64,000 bases of DNA from Streptomyces sp. NBC_00223 (GTDB taxonomy: Bacteria > Actinomycetota > Actinomycetes > Streptomycetales > Streptomycetaceae): contig NZ_CP108109.1 in the NCBI RefSeq assembly GCF_036199905.1, positions 372,001-436,000 of the forward strand. The letters are read 5' to 3'. The notes below the pieces were generated by a model. The model saw only the letters and a list, made by a program, of their open reading frames with translations, did no database searches and was not told the origin of the DNA. Below are positions 26,537 to 36,578 of the stretch, piece after piece (within the stretch, counting starts at the first letter, position 1; each line of letters begins with the position of its first letter). Made by a program: the position numbers and the translations under genes.

Positions 26537-27396
26537 CGGCCGGCCTCCTGGCGCCCGGCCAGGATGCGGCGCGGCCCGGCGGGGCCGGTCGCGCGGGCGC
26601 CCCACTCGCGCGGGTAGCCGAGCGAGACCTCGGTGAAGCGCACGCCGTCGCGCCAGATGATCCGCGGGATGTGCAGATGGCCGTAGACGACCTCGGTGGC
26701 GCGGAAGCGTACGTGCCAGTCCTCGGTGAGTTCGGTGCCGCACCACAGGGCGAAGGAGGGGTAGCGCAGGATGGCGGTGGGCTCGCGGTGCAGCGGCCAG
26801 TGGTTGGCGAGCACGGTCGGCAGCGCGGGGTCGAGCGCTTCGAGGCGGCGGGCGGTCTCGGCGACCCGGGCCCGGCACCAGTCGTCGCGGCCGGGCAGCG
26901 GGTCGGGGTGCAGAAACCTCTCGTCGGTGCAGATGACGCCGAGTTCGCGGGACTGCGCGAGGGCTTCTTCCTTGGTGCCGGCCCCGGGCGTGCCGTCGCG
27001 CCAGGTGTAGTCGTAGAGCAGGAAGAGCGGGCAGACCGCGACCGGCCCCCGAGGGCCCTCCCACAGGGGGTACGGGTCCTCCGGGGTGATGACGCCGAGG
27101 CGGCGGATCTCGTCTACCAGGTGGCGGTAGCGCGCCTCGCCGCGGAGGGCGACGGGGTCGTCGGGCGGCGTCCACAGCTCGTGGTTGCCGGGGAGCCACA
27201 GCACGGTGGAGAAGTGCTTCTTGAGGGTGGCCAGCGCCCAGATGATGTCGGTGGAGCGCTCGGCGACGTCACCGGCGACGATCAGCCAGTCCTCGTCCGT
27301 CTCCGGCCGCATCCGCTCGACGATCTCGCGGTTGGCGGAGTATCCGACGTGCAGGTCACTAATCGCGAGGAGCTGCGCCCCGCCGGCGCCGGTCAA
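26533..27396 (-). CDS. Calcineurin-like metallophosphoesterase
   Basis: About 287 residues from a TTG at 27396. Metal ligands are visible: ISDLHVG (DxH), VAGDVAE (GDxxE), WLPGNHELW (GNHE), ANHWPLH and VYGHLHIPR (GHxH). All five metallophosphoesterase blocks are intact. The start is uncertain: the frame stays open to 27570, but the upstream part is repeat-encoded and lacks conservation, so I chose the first start codon before the domain. It is coupled to the Sfp-type transferase by a 4-bp overlap, a pairing often seen in Streptomyces. Substrate unknown. Confidence 0.85.
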   Translation of the reverse strand: MTGAGGAQLLAISDLHVGYSANREIVERMRPETDEDWLIVAGDVAERSTDIIWALATLKKHFSTVLWLPGNHELWTPPDDPVALRGEARYRHLVDEIRRLGVITPEDPYPLWEGPRGPVAVCPLFLLYDYTWRDGTPGAGTKEEALAQSRELGVICTDERFLHPDPLPGRDDWCRARVAETARRLEALDPALPTVLANHWPLHREPTAILRYPSFALWCGTELTEDWHVRFRATEVVYGHLHIPRIIWRDGVRFTEVSLGYPREWGARATGPAGPRRILAGRQEAGR

Positions 27397-27522
27397 CGCC
27401 GGGCCGTCCGTCCGCGCAGCGGAGTGGGAATATGCACACGCGCGATTCTCCCAGAGTGCCGGAGGGTGGCCAACCCCTGTCTTCGCGAGCGGAGTTGCGG
27501 GAGCCGGCCGCCCCGGGGCCGG

Positions 27523-27592
27523 GAACACCGGGCCGGGAGCACCGGGCCGGGAGCACCGGGCCGGGAGCACCGGGCCGGGAGCGCCGGGCCGC
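27523..27592. repeat. 14-bp tandem repeat, five copies
   Basis: Unit GAGCACCGGGCCGG, with three exact copies (27537-27578) and flanking copies with one or two changes (27523-27536, 27579-27592). It lies between the phosphoesterase start and the thiolase stop. Confidence 0.85.
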
Positions 27593-27630
27593 CGTGACCT
27601 GCGCGGTCACGACGGCCCGGTCACGGCGGG

Positions 27631-28818
<1,188 letters not shown>

Positions 28819-28978
28819 CGCGTGCTCCTCGTGGGACGTGAGGCGTGGGCCAATGGTTCGGCCCGTGGGCCGGTGGGCCGGTGGACCGCCACCGAAACTA
28901 GCACTGCGAGTTTACGGAGGCGACGCCCCCTCCCGTCCGAGCCCGGCCTCCTCCGTACGCTCCCGCGCCGCCCGCCCC

Positions 28979-29899
28979 TCACGCCTCTTCCGGCGCCAGC
29001 CGGGTCAGCTTGTCCGGGTTGAGCACCGTGAAGATCCCGCAGATCCGGCCGTCGCGGATGCCGAGCAGCGTGAGGTGGTCGCGGCCGTCGACCGTGAGCC
29101 GCAGGGCGGGCTGCCCGTTGGCCTCGGTGAGCCGGAAGTGGTCGGCGCTGTGGCGGCGGATCAGCCCGAGCAGGAAGGCGATCACCCGGGAGCGGCCCAG
29201 GATCGGCCGCAGGGCGGCACGGGTCCGGCCGCCGCCGTCGCTCCAGGACACGACGTCCTCGGTGAGGAGGTCGGTGAGCGCGTCGAGGTCGCCGCCGCGC
29301 GCGGCGTCCAGGAGGCGGGTGAAGAGCGCCGCGTGGTCCGCCCCCGAGGGCCGGAACCGTACGGCCGCGCCCCCGTCCGCACCCGGCCCCCGCCCTTCGG
29401 CCAGCCGCTTCCCCGCCCGGTGGTGCAGCTGCCGGCAGTTGGGCGTGCTGACGCCGACGATCTCCGCGATGGCGTCGTACGGCAGCTCGAACGCCTCCCG
29501 CAGCACGAAGACCGCCCGCTCCGGCGGGGTCAGGCGCTCCATCAGGTGCAAGGTGGCGTACGACAGGGTGTCGCGCAGCTCCGCCGTGTCGAGCGGACCG
29601 GCGGCGCGGGTGTCCACGAGCTCGGGCAGCCACGGCCCGACGTACGCCTCACGGGTGACGCGCGCCGACCGCAGCTGGTCGAGGGCGAGCCGGGAGACCA
29701 CGGTCACCAGGAAGGCGCGCGGCTCGCGGACCTGCTCGCGCCCGGTGCGGGTCCAGCGCAGATACGCCTCCTGCACCACGTCCTCGGCGTCCCACATGCT
29801 GCCGAGCAGCCGGTAGGCCAGGCCGATGAGCAGCGGCCGGTGCTGTTCGAAGACCGCCTCGGGCCCGACCGCCTCGGGCCCGCCGGTGGCCGCGGCCAC
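28979..29899 (-). CDS. ECF41-type sigma factor (SigJ-like)
   Basis: A 306-residue extracytoplasmic-function sigma factor. Sigma2 (about 17-85, DAEDVVQEAYLRW) and sigma4 (about 115-170, AFELPYDAIAEIVGVS) are followed by a SnoaL-like C-terminal domain (about 185-300). The ECF41 hallmarks are present: WLPE in the linker (about 90) and NPDKL near the end (about 297). In this group the C-terminal domain itself tunes activity instead of a membrane anti-sigma factor (established knowledge). GTG start, three bases after the stop of the S4-domain gene. The usual ECF41 partner (a small oxidoreductase or decarboxylase gene) is not adjacent. Confidence 0.92.
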   Translation of the reverse strand: MAAATGGPEAVGPEAVFEQHRPLLIGLAYRLLGSMWDAEDVVQEAYLRWTRTGREQVREPRAFLVTVVSRLALDQLRSARVTREAYVGPWLPELVDTRAAGPLDTAELRDTLSYATLHLMERLTPPERAVFVLREAFELPYDAIAEIVGVSTPNCRQLHHRAGKRLAEGRGPGADGGAAVRFRPSGADHAALFTRLLDAARGGDLDALTDLLTEDVVSWSDGGGRTRAALRPILGRSRVIAFLLGLIRRHSADHFRLTEANGQPALRLTVDGRDHLTLLGIRDGRICGIFTVLNPDKLTRLAPEEA

Positions 29900-29902
29900 G
29901 GC

Positions 29903-30310
29903 TCAGCCGGCCGAGGAACGCGGCGGCCGGCCGTGCAGCCGCTCCATCTCGCGCCGGTCGCGCTTGGTGGGGCGGCCGGTGCCCCGGTCGCGTACGCCCA
30001 GGGCGAGGGCGGCCTCGCGCGGGGGCGGCGGCGGGCTGTTGTCCACGAAGCACTCCGCGGCCACCGGCGGGCCGACCCGCTTGGCGATCAGCCGCGAGAC
30101 GACCACGATCCGCTCGCGTCCTGCGTGGAAGAGCCGTACCTCGTCCCCGGTCTTGAGCGGCTGGGCGGGCTTGACCCGCTCGCCGTTCACCCGGACGTGC
30201 CCGGCGCGGCACGCGGTGGCGGCCTGCGACCTGGTCTTGGTCAGCCGTACGGCCCAGATCCAGCTGTCGACCCGTGCGCTGCCGCCGCTCTCGCCCTGTT
30301 GTCCCGCCAT
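29903..30310 (-). CDS. S4-domain RNA-binding protein (Hsp15-like)
   Basis: A 135-residue protein. The S4 domain occupies residues 13-60 (VDSWIWAVRLTKTRSQAATA, then GHVRVNGERVKPAQPLKTGD). A basic tail (KRDRREMERLHGRPPRSS) follows, as in Hsp15 (HslR). Hsp15 binds stalled 50S subunits carrying nascent chains after heat stress (established for E. coli). It is directly upstream of the ECF41 sigma gene and likely cotranscribed with it, since only three bases separate them. Confidence 0.9.
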   Translation of the reverse strand: MAGQQGESGGSARVDSWIWAVRLTKTRSQAATACRAGHVRVNGERVKPAQPLKTGDEVRLFHAGRERIVVVSRLIAKRVGPPVAAECFVDNSPPPPPREAALALGVRDRGTGRPTKRDRREMERLHGRPPRSSAG

Positions 30311-30404
30311 GCCCCGAGCCTACGGCCACCGCCCGCCGCTTCTCACGCCGATTTCGGCCCTTGTCCTCGCGGACGCCCCCTGCATGCCCCTGCCCCGCCG
30401 ACCG

Positions 30405-30911
30405 TCAGCCGAAGATCGCCACCGGGTCGCCGGTGAACCACACGTTGTCGATCCGGACCCGGCGCATCACCCAGCGCCGCCCGTCGGGCACCAGCGAGAC
30501 CGCGTAGAGGTTCTTGAGCAGGGCGTACCGGGAGTGGTCGGCGGACAGCAGGTGCTGGGCCTCGACGAGCGCGGTCAGTGCGGCGGATCGGCGGTCGGCG
30601 GCGACGCGTATGCGCGGGTTGGTGACGGTGTGCGTGGTGTCGACGCGGCCGGCGAAGAGCGCGAGGACGGTGTCCACGATCGTGTCGCGCCCGGTCATCG
30701 GCGGGCTGACGGCGCCCCACTTGGCGGCGGCGGGGCCGAAGTCCACTACGGCGTCGGCGGCGAAGGCCGAGGCGAACAGCGCCCGGTCGCGCAGATCCTG
30801 CCCGAGCCCGAAGCGGTACAGCGCGTCCACGATCTCGGCGCGGTCCCGCAGTTCCCGTACGACGTCCTCGCCGGCGTGGACGTCGATCGCGTGGTGATGG
30901 GTGAGGTACAT
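30405..30911 (-). CDS. SnoaL/NTF2-like protein
   Basis: A 168-residue protein of the NTF2-like cone fold: an N-terminal helix REIVDALYRFGLGQDLRD-type segment, the conserved FAADAVVDFGPAA, GRDTIVDTVLALF, and the strands HTVTNPRIRV and RRWVMRRVRIDNVW. Such domains serve as small hydroxylases, cyclases or isomerases, or as ligand binders. ATG at 30911 has AGGGTGG upstream. Divergent from a LysR regulator across 114 bases, which likely controls it. Confidence 0.85.
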   Translation of the reverse strand: MYLTHHHAIDVHAGEDVVRELRDRAEIVDALYRFGLGQDLRDRALFASAFAADAVVDFGPAAAKWGAVSPPMTGRDTIVDTVLALFAGRVDTTHTVTNPRIRVAADRRSAALTALVEAQHLLSADHSRYALLKNLYAVSLVPDGRRWVMRRVRIDNVWFTGDPVAIFG

Positions 30912-31025
30912 GCGTCCACCCTGCGCGGCGGGCCGGGGACCGATCAACAACGCTTGTCGCAAGGATCGTTAAGTACGATTTAATGCATAGCAAGATCGCC
31001 GTCGCGGGGGAACGGAGGCAGGGCC

Positions 31026-31922
31026 GTGGAACGGTACGAGATCGAGGCGTTCCTGACCCTCGCCGAGGAACTGCACTTCGGGCGGACGGCGGTACGGCTG
31101 CGGGTGACCACCGCCCGGGTCAGCCAGGTGGTCAGCAAGCTCGAACGCCGGGTCGGCGCGCCGCTGTTCGAGCGGACCAGCCGCAGTGTCGCGCTCACCC
31201 CGATCGGCCGGCGGCTCCACGACGACCTGCGGCCCGCGTTCGAGCGCCTGGAGGCCGCGCTGGCCACGGCCGTCGCGACCGGGCGCGGGGTGACCGGGGT
31301 GCTGCGGGTCGGCTTCGTGGGCGCGGCGGCCGGGCAGTTGATGATCCGGGCGACCGAGACGTTCCAGGCCCGCCACCCGGGGTGCGAGGTGGAGATCCGC
31401 GAGGTGCAGATGGGCGAGGCGCTGGAACGGCTGCGCGCGGACGCCCTCGACGTACTGATCGCCTGCCTGCCGCTGACCGGGAACGACCTGGCCAACGGCC
31501 CGGTGCTGCTGTCCGAGCCGCGGATGCTGGCGGTGCCCGCCGGGCACCCCTACGCCGGGCGCGGCTCGGTGTCGGTGGAGGATCTGGCCCGGGTCGAGGT
31601 GCTTCAGGCGCCCTGCTCGCTGCCGGACCACTGGCGGGATCCGGGCTCGCCGCGGCTGACCCCGGCCGGGCGGGTGATCCCGCAGGGGCGTACGGCGGCG
31701 ACGTTCCAGGAGATCCTGACGCTGGTCGGGGCCGGGCAGGGGGTCTTCCCGGTGGGCGCGCACGCCACCCGGTTCCACGCCCGGCCCGATGTCGCCTTCG
31801 TGCCCTTCCACGACACGCCGCCGCTGGACTGGGGCCCGGTGTGGCGCGCGTCCCGGGCCAACGCGCGTATCCGGGCCTTCGCCGAGTCGGCGGCGCCCGC
31901 CCCGCGCGTCCAGCGGGCGTGA
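31026..31922 (+). CDS. LysR-family transcriptional regulator
   Basis: A 298-residue activator/repressor. The winged HTH is at 3-60 (FLTLAEELHFGRTAVRLRVT), and the substrate-binding domain begins near 92 (GVLRVGFVGAAAGQLM). GTG start with GGAGGCAGGG upstream. It is divergent from a SnoaL-like gene. The shared region holds an AT-rich segment TTAAGTACGATTTAA (30969-30983) that could carry a LysR box. Effector unknown. Confidence 0.92.
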   Translation: MERYEIEAFLTLAEELHFGRTAVRLRVTTARVSQVVSKLERRVGAPLFERTSRSVALTPIGRRLHDDLRPAFERLEAALATAVATGRGVTGVLRVGFVGAAAGQLMIRATETFQARHPGCEVEIREVQMGEALERLRADALDVLIACLPLTGNDLANGPVLLSEPRMLAVPAGHPYAGRGSVSVEDLARVEVLQAPCSLPDHWRDPGSPRLTPAGRVIPQGRTAATFQEILTLVGAGQGVFPVGAHATRFHARPDVAFVPFHDTPPLDWGPVWRASRANARIRAFAESAAPAPRVQRA

Positions 31923-31944
31923 CACCCTTAAGGTACGCGACCCC

Positions 31945-33213
31945 TCAGCGGGCGTAGACGGCCACGAAGTCGCGGGTGGCCTGCGTGTAGTAGCGGTCCG
32001 GCGGGTCCTCGAAGTCGAGGATGTTCGTGGGCTTGGGGTTGGACGGGTCGCGGGTGCCGTCGTAGGACATGAAGGACGGCCAGGCGCGGTTCATGTCGAG
32101 CGGCATCGCGCGTACGGCCCCGGCCCGCTGCATCAGCCCGGCCAGCGTCCGCGCGGACAGCGCCTGGCCGACCACCATGACGATGTCGCCCTGCGCGGTG
32201 ACCCCGACGCCCGACCTGGGCACGAACATCCTGCTCTGGTCGCTGACCCCCCACTTGGCGTCGTCGTCGATGTCGGGGACGACCTTCCCGCCGTCGACCA
32301 TGAGTTCCAGGCACTGCCGGACGCCGACCACGTCCGGGGTCATCCGCACATCGCGGCCCCACACGCCGACCTTGATCGAGCCGTCGCGGTAGAAGACCTC
32401 GGAGGCGGTGCCGTCGCGCAGTTCGCCGTCGGTCCTGCCGTCGAGGTAGAAGCCGCCGCGGGAGCCGCCGTCGGTGATCCGGAAACCGCCGTTCCAGGTG
32501 GCGACCAGGCCGGTGCGCTGCCCCTCGGGGATGGTCGGCGGCACGTCGAAGGTGCCGCCGGGCTCGCGGAAGCCGGGGTGCAGCTGGAAGCGGGCGTACT
32601 TGACGCTGACCCAGGCGACCGCGGCCTCGTACGAGGTGTGCTCGGCGTCGGGGCGTACGTAGGTGCCCTGCACGATGGGCTCGCCGTGCGCGGCGGCCAG
32701 GGTGCGGTAGACGCCCTCGCCGGGCAGCGCGGGGCTGACCAGGGGCTTCATGGGGGCGCGCAGCGGCACCAGGGGCTGGGCGGGGACGTGCGCCGGGGCG
32801 TGCGTGGGGCCGCCGGCCGGGGTGGGGGCGGTGGCGTCCATCCGGGCGAGCGCTTCGGGCGGGAGGGTGCCGCCGACCTTCGGGGGGTTCATCCGGTACT
32901 GGGCGTTCTCCAGCTCGTTGACGACGAAGCCCAGTTCGTGGTCGCGGGCCCACTCGGCGAGGCGGGCGGCGGAGCTGTCCTTGCCGGGGTAGGTCAGCGC
33001 CCGGCCGACCGACCAGCCGACGGTGCCGACGCAGATCACGCACACCCCGAGGGCGCCGCGGGTGGCCAGCCGCCTGCGGCGCAGCTGGGCGGGCGTCAGA
33101 TCCCGTTTGTGCTTCCACGGCAGCAGCCTTCTGCGGCGCCGGGGGCCGTCCCCGGCCGGTTCGGCGGTCCCGCCGCCCGGCTGCCGTTCCGCGATCCGCC
33201 CGCCCTGGGTCAT
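31945..33213 (-). CDS. Membrane-anchored NAGPA-domain (phosphodiester glycosidase) protein
   Basis: A 422-residue protein. A basic cytoplasmic N-terminus (1-50, RRRRRL and KHKRD) is followed by one span (about 52-70) and an extracytoplasmic region. The C-terminal half resembles the phosphodiester glycosidase (NAGPA) domain: GLVATWNGGFRI, RGGFYLDGR, QCLELMVDGG, GDIVMVVGQALSARTLAGLM and PLDMNRAWPSFMSY. Members cleave GlcNAc-phosphodiesters or handle wall polymers; in actinobacteria the role is not known. Monocistronic, preceded by an AT-rich promoter region with the inverted repeat CGTCA-N7-TGACG at 33282-33298. Confidence 0.82.
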   Translation of the reverse strand: MTQGGRIAERQPGGGTAEPAGDGPRRRRRLLPWKHKRDLTPAQLRRRRLATRGALGVCVICVGTVGWSVGRALTYPGKDSSAARLAEWARDHELGFVVNELENAQYRMNPPKVGGTLPPEALARMDATAPTPAGGPTHAPAHVPAQPLVPLRAPMKPLVSPALPGEGVYRTLAAAHGEPIVQGTYVRPDAEHTSYEAAVAWVSVKYARFQLHPGFREPGGTFDVPPTIPEGQRTGLVATWNGGFRITDGGSRGGFYLDGRTDGELRDGTASEVFYRDGSIKVGVWGRDVRMTPDVVGVRQCLELMVDGGKVVPDIDDDAKWGVSDQSRMFVPRSGVGVTAQGDIVMVVGQALSARTLAGLMQRAGAVRAMPLDMNRAWPSFMSYDGTRDPSNPKPTNILDFEDPPDRYYTQATRDFVAVYAR

Positions 33214-33439
33214 GGTGTGTCCTTCCGCGTACCGCCCCGCCGCCGCGCGCCGCTGTCGCGCGCCAGGACAGCTCTCTCATCCGTCATATTTTCTGACGTT
33301 ATGACCGATTAACTCCTCCGCTAATCGCCCCGGCGCCCAGAAGCACCCGCACGCCGCCACAGGCCAGGACCCGGCGGCGGCGTAGGGTGTCCGCGGATCA
33401 TCGGGGCGGGTCGCGGGGCGGACCGAAGGGGCGGACGGC

Positions 33440-34486
33440 ATGACGGTGGGCGAGCAGGTCCAGGGGCGGGCGCGGGAGCAGGTCCGCGGGCTGATGGCAC
33501 GGGCCGGCGTCCCCGCCTCCCGGATCGCCGGCCACACGGCGCTGACCGGCGGCACGTACAACGCCCTCTACGCCGTCGACCTCACCGACGGCACCCGGCT
33601 GGTGCTCAAGGTCCCGCCGCCCCCGCACACCCCGCGGCTGTCCTACGAGGCCGAGCTGCTGCGCGGCGAGGCGAGCTTCTACGAGTCCGCCGCCGGGGCC
33701 GGGGTGCCCGCGCCGCGGGTGGTGCGCGCCGAGCCCGCCGAGTCGGCGGACGAGCCGCCCTACCTGCTGATGACGCACTGCCCCGGCACGCCCTGGCACC
33801 TGGTCGGCGCGGACATCGACGACGCCGAGCAGGACCGGCTGCGGACGGCGCTGGGCGGCCTGGTGGCCCGGCTGCACGCCGTGCGCGGGCCCGGCTTCGG
33901 CTACCCGGCTCAGTCCCTGGCCCCGCTCGCCGACCGCTGGGCCCCGGCCTTCGCCGCGATGGCCGAAGCGCTGCTGGCCGACGCGGAGGCGTACGGCGCC
34001 GGGCTGCCGGTCCCGGTGCCGGAGCTGCGGGCCGCCTTCGCGGCGGCCGGACCGCTGCTGGCCGAGGTGACCGTCCCGGCCCTGGTCCACTTCGACCTGT
34101 GGCCGGGCAATGTGCTGCTGGACGGCCCGGCGGGAGACCGTACGGTCAGCGGGCTCATCGACGGCGAGCGGATGTTCTGGGGTGACCCGCTGGCGGACTT
34201 CGCGTCGCTGTCCCTGCTCTACGCCGACCCCGCCGCCGGGCCCGAGGGCGACGCCGCCTTCCTGGCCGGATACGGCGCGGGCGGCGGCCGTACCGACTTC
34301 GACGCGGCCGCCCGGCGCCGGATCGCGCTCTACCGGTGCTATCTGTATCTGATCATGCTGACCGAAACCGTCCCCCGGGCCACCACGGGCGAGCAGCTGG
34401 CATGGACCCGGGACTTCGCCGGGCCCCGGCTGGTGGCGGCGCTGGGCGTGCTGCGCGGGGACGAAGCGGCGCGCGCGGACGGCTGA
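33440..34486 (+). CDS. APH-family phosphotransferase
   Basis: A 348-residue kinase of the aminoglycoside/choline phosphotransferase fold. Lysine in LVLKVPP (about 57), catalytic loop HFDLWPGN (217-224: His217, Asp219, Asn224) and the metal site LIDGERMFWGDPLADFA with Asp241 are all intact. ATG start. The family covers small-molecule kinases (homoserine, choline, sugars, antibiotics), and motifs cannot fix the substrate; I do not infer antibiotic resistance. Monocistronic. Confidence 0.88.
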   Translation: MTVGEQVQGRAREQVRGLMARAGVPASRIAGHTALTGGTYNALYAVDLTDGTRLVLKVPPPPHTPRLSYEAELLRGEASFYESAAGAGVPAPRVVRAEPAESADEPPYLLMTHCPGTPWHLVGADIDDAEQDRLRTALGGLVARLHAVRGPGFGYPAQSLAPLADRWAPAFAAMAEALLADAEAYGAGLPVPVPELRAAFAAAGPLLAEVTVPALVHFDLWPGNVLLDGPAGDRTVSGLIDGERMFWGDPLADFASLSLLYADPAAGPEGDAAFLAGYGAGGGRTDFDAAARRRIALYRCYLYLIMLTETVPRATTGEQLAWTRDFAGPRLVAALGVLRGDEAARADG

Positions 34487-35006
34487 ACTCACCCGTACGG
34501 AGGGCGTGTTTCGGCCATCACGCCGCCGGTCGGTCACCCGGTCGGCCGTCGCCCCCGCCGTACGCCCGCCTGGTGCCGGGTACGCGGGTCCGTCCGGCAT
34601 GGCCTGCCGGAACGATCCGGCGGGGGCCGGAACGCGCCTGTGCCCTGGCCGGTTCTCGACCATTGCCGCGGCGGCGGTGAGAGGATTCCCGGGCGGCGAG
34701 CGCGCGCGGCACCCGCCCGACACCCGGCCCGGTGCGTGCGCGATGACGGACATCCCCCGTCGACGCCCTCACGCACGTGGCCGCACCTCCGCCCCGAAGC
34801 TCCCCGCCCGACGGTTCCCCGGGCACCGGCCGCCTGACCGGCCGGTCGCCCGGCACGTTTCCGGCGCGGCGGGGTGAGTACACGCAACGGCGGTGGCTTT
34901 GCGGACCACCGCCGTTCCGTGTCGCCCGGACACCCCCGGCGGAGCCCGCCGTCCTCCCGTGGCGGGACTCCCGCCGCCGACCCGTGACCGACGGGGCGGC
35001 CGGGGC
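34487..35006. other. Intergenic region without recognised gene
   Basis: 520 bases between the convergent phosphotransferase (+) and FabH (-) genes. Short open frames exist, but all are Arg/Pro/Gly-rich without domain signal. I see no perfect terminator hairpin or repeat here. It could hide a small RNA, but nothing specific supports that. Confidence 0.5.
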
Positions 35007-36008
35007 TCAGGGCAGTGTCGCGACCAGCGCCGCGTACGACAGACCGGCGCCGTAGCCGATCAGCAGCGCGGTGTCGCCGGAGGCCGCGGCGCCGGAGGAG
35101 AGCACCTCCTCCATGGCGAGCGGGATGGAAGCGCCCGAGGTGTTGCCGCTGGTGACGATGTCCTTGGCCACGGTCACCCGGGCGGGCAGGTCCATGGACT
35201 TGGTCATGCTGTCGATGATCCGCTCATTGGCCTGGTGCGGAATGAAGGCGTCCAGGTCGTCGGCGCCGATCCCGGCCGCCTCCAGCGCCTGGACGGCCAC
35301 CTTGGCCATCTCGTACACCGCCCACCGGAAGACCCGCTGGCCGTCCTGGCGCAGGACCGGGAAGGCGTGGCCGGGGTCGTCGCGCAGGACGCTCCACGGG
35401 ACGGTCTGGCTGATGGCGTCGGACTGCGAGCCGTCGGCGCCCCAGACCACCGGGCCGATGCCGGGGGTGTCCGAGGGGCCGACCACGACCGCGCCCGCGC
35501 CGTCGCCGAAGATGAACGCGGTGGAGCGGTCGGTCAGGTCGAGGATGTCGGACATCCGCTCCACGCCGACCACCAGCACATGGCCGCCGCGGGCGCGCAC
35601 CGCGTCCGAGGCGAGCACCACGCCGTGCACGAAGCCCGCGCAGCCCGCGGAGATGTCGAAGCCCGCGGCGCGGGTGGCGCCGATCCGGTCGGCGATCTCC
35701 GTGGCGACGGCGGGGGTCTGCATCAGATGCGTGAAGGTCGCGGCGATGACACAGGTGATGTCCTGGGGCGTGAGGCCGGCCGCCGCGATGGCCTTGCTCG
35801 CGGCCTGCTCCGCCATGGCCCCCAGCGTCTCGTCGGGACCGGCCCAGCGACGGGTCACGATGCCCGTTCTGGAGCGGATCCACTCGTCCGAGGAGTCGAT
35901 GTGCCGGCAGATCTCGGTGTTGTCGACGATCCGCCGGGGCCGGTAGGCACCGACTCCGAGGATCCGGGTGTGCCGCGCACCTGTGGGCACGGCGATCTCA
36001 GCTTTCAT
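35007..36008 (-). CDS. fabH: 3-oxoacyl-ACP synthase III (KAS III, FabH)
   Basis: A 333-residue condensing enzyme that joins a CoA starter unit to malonyl-ACP to begin fatty acid synthesis. The catalytic triad is complete: Cys123 in ISAGCAGF, His258 in IPHQAN and Asn289 in SGNTSGAS. The chosen ATG (36008) has AAAGG upstream. It stands alone, away from fabD-acpP-fabF, so it is a second FabH copy, perhaps serving secondary metabolism or special starter units. The phosphopantetheinyl transferase is 9 kb away and not in an operon. Confidence 0.93.
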   Translation of the reverse strand: MKAEIAVPTGARHTRILGVGAYRPRRIVDNTEICRHIDSSDEWIRSRTGIVTRRWAGPDETLGAMAEQAASKAIAAAGLTPQDITCVIAATFTHLMQTPAVATEIADRIGATRAAGFDISAGCAGFVHGVVLASDAVRARGGHVLVVGVERMSDILDLTDRSTAFIFGDGAGAVVVGPSDTPGIGPVVWGADGSQSDAISQTVPWSVLRDDPGHAFPVLRQDGQRVFRWAVYEMAKVAVQALEAAGIGADDLDAFIPHQANERIIDSMTKSMDLPARVTVAKDIVTSGNTSGASIPLAMEEVLSSGAAASGDTALLIGYGAGLSYAALVATLP

Positions 36009-36062
36009 GGGAGCCTTTCGAGCCATCACAGGCCATCAGCCGATGGGGTCGGACTTGCCGGG

Positions 36063-36120
36063 CGGGGACCCGCGCGTTCCTCGCCGGCGGTGCCGCCGGC
36101 GAGGAACGCGCGGGTCCCCG
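36063..36120. repeat. Perfect 28-bp inverted repeat
   Basis: Arms 36063-36090 and 36093-36120 are perfectly complementary with a 2-nt spacer (TG). It lies between the divergently transcribed fabH (start 36008) and the sugar-binding protein gene (start 36579), so it is not at the end of either gene. Transcribed in either direction it would form a very stable hairpin. Confidence 0.95.
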
Positions 36121-36578
36121 TACGAATGATCTCTCCGATTCGGGGTTGCCCGACACGCATACACCGCGTACGCGCCAGGCTGTCCGGGATTCGACGGCCA
36201 TCCGTCTCAGTAACGACCGGCCGCGTTCCGCAAGGTCATTCGACCATTCCCACCGGCCGCGCGGGGGTCCGGGCCCCGTCGGCGGTTCGGCGCGCCCTCG
36301 CCACGCGACCCCGGGCGTGGGCCTGTTGACGTGGTCGCGGCGGCCGCCGGAAGCAAACATGTTCCAACACCACCGGCTATCACGGTACGGCAACACATCC
36401 GGAAGAGAGCGTTGACGGTGGTGTGCATGTGGCGTAGAACTACCGTGCAGTTGCGAAGGCGTTCTATCTTGGTGACTTCTGTTGGAAACAGGACATAGAA
36501 AGGGCTGTCGGAAAGTTCGCGGCGACAACGTTTCCCTCCTTGGTCCCCCGGATGCGCCCACACTCACATGGAGGCACC
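36121..36578. other. Promoter region of the second sugar ABC operon
   Basis: About 460 bases with no gene. The last 200 bases before the ATG are less GC-rich than the surroundings. They contain GTAGAACTACCGTGC and TTGCGAAGGCGTTCTATCTTGG (approximate promoter area). I see no LacI-type palindrome like those at 20 kb. Confidence 0.4.

Noticed and set aside
33440-34486. Aminoglycoside resistance gene
   Set aside because: APH fold is shared by many metabolic kinases, and no resistance-specific features are seen.
34487-35006. Short frames between the phosphotransferase and fabH genes
   Set aside because: Arg/Pro-rich with no domain or ribosome-site support.
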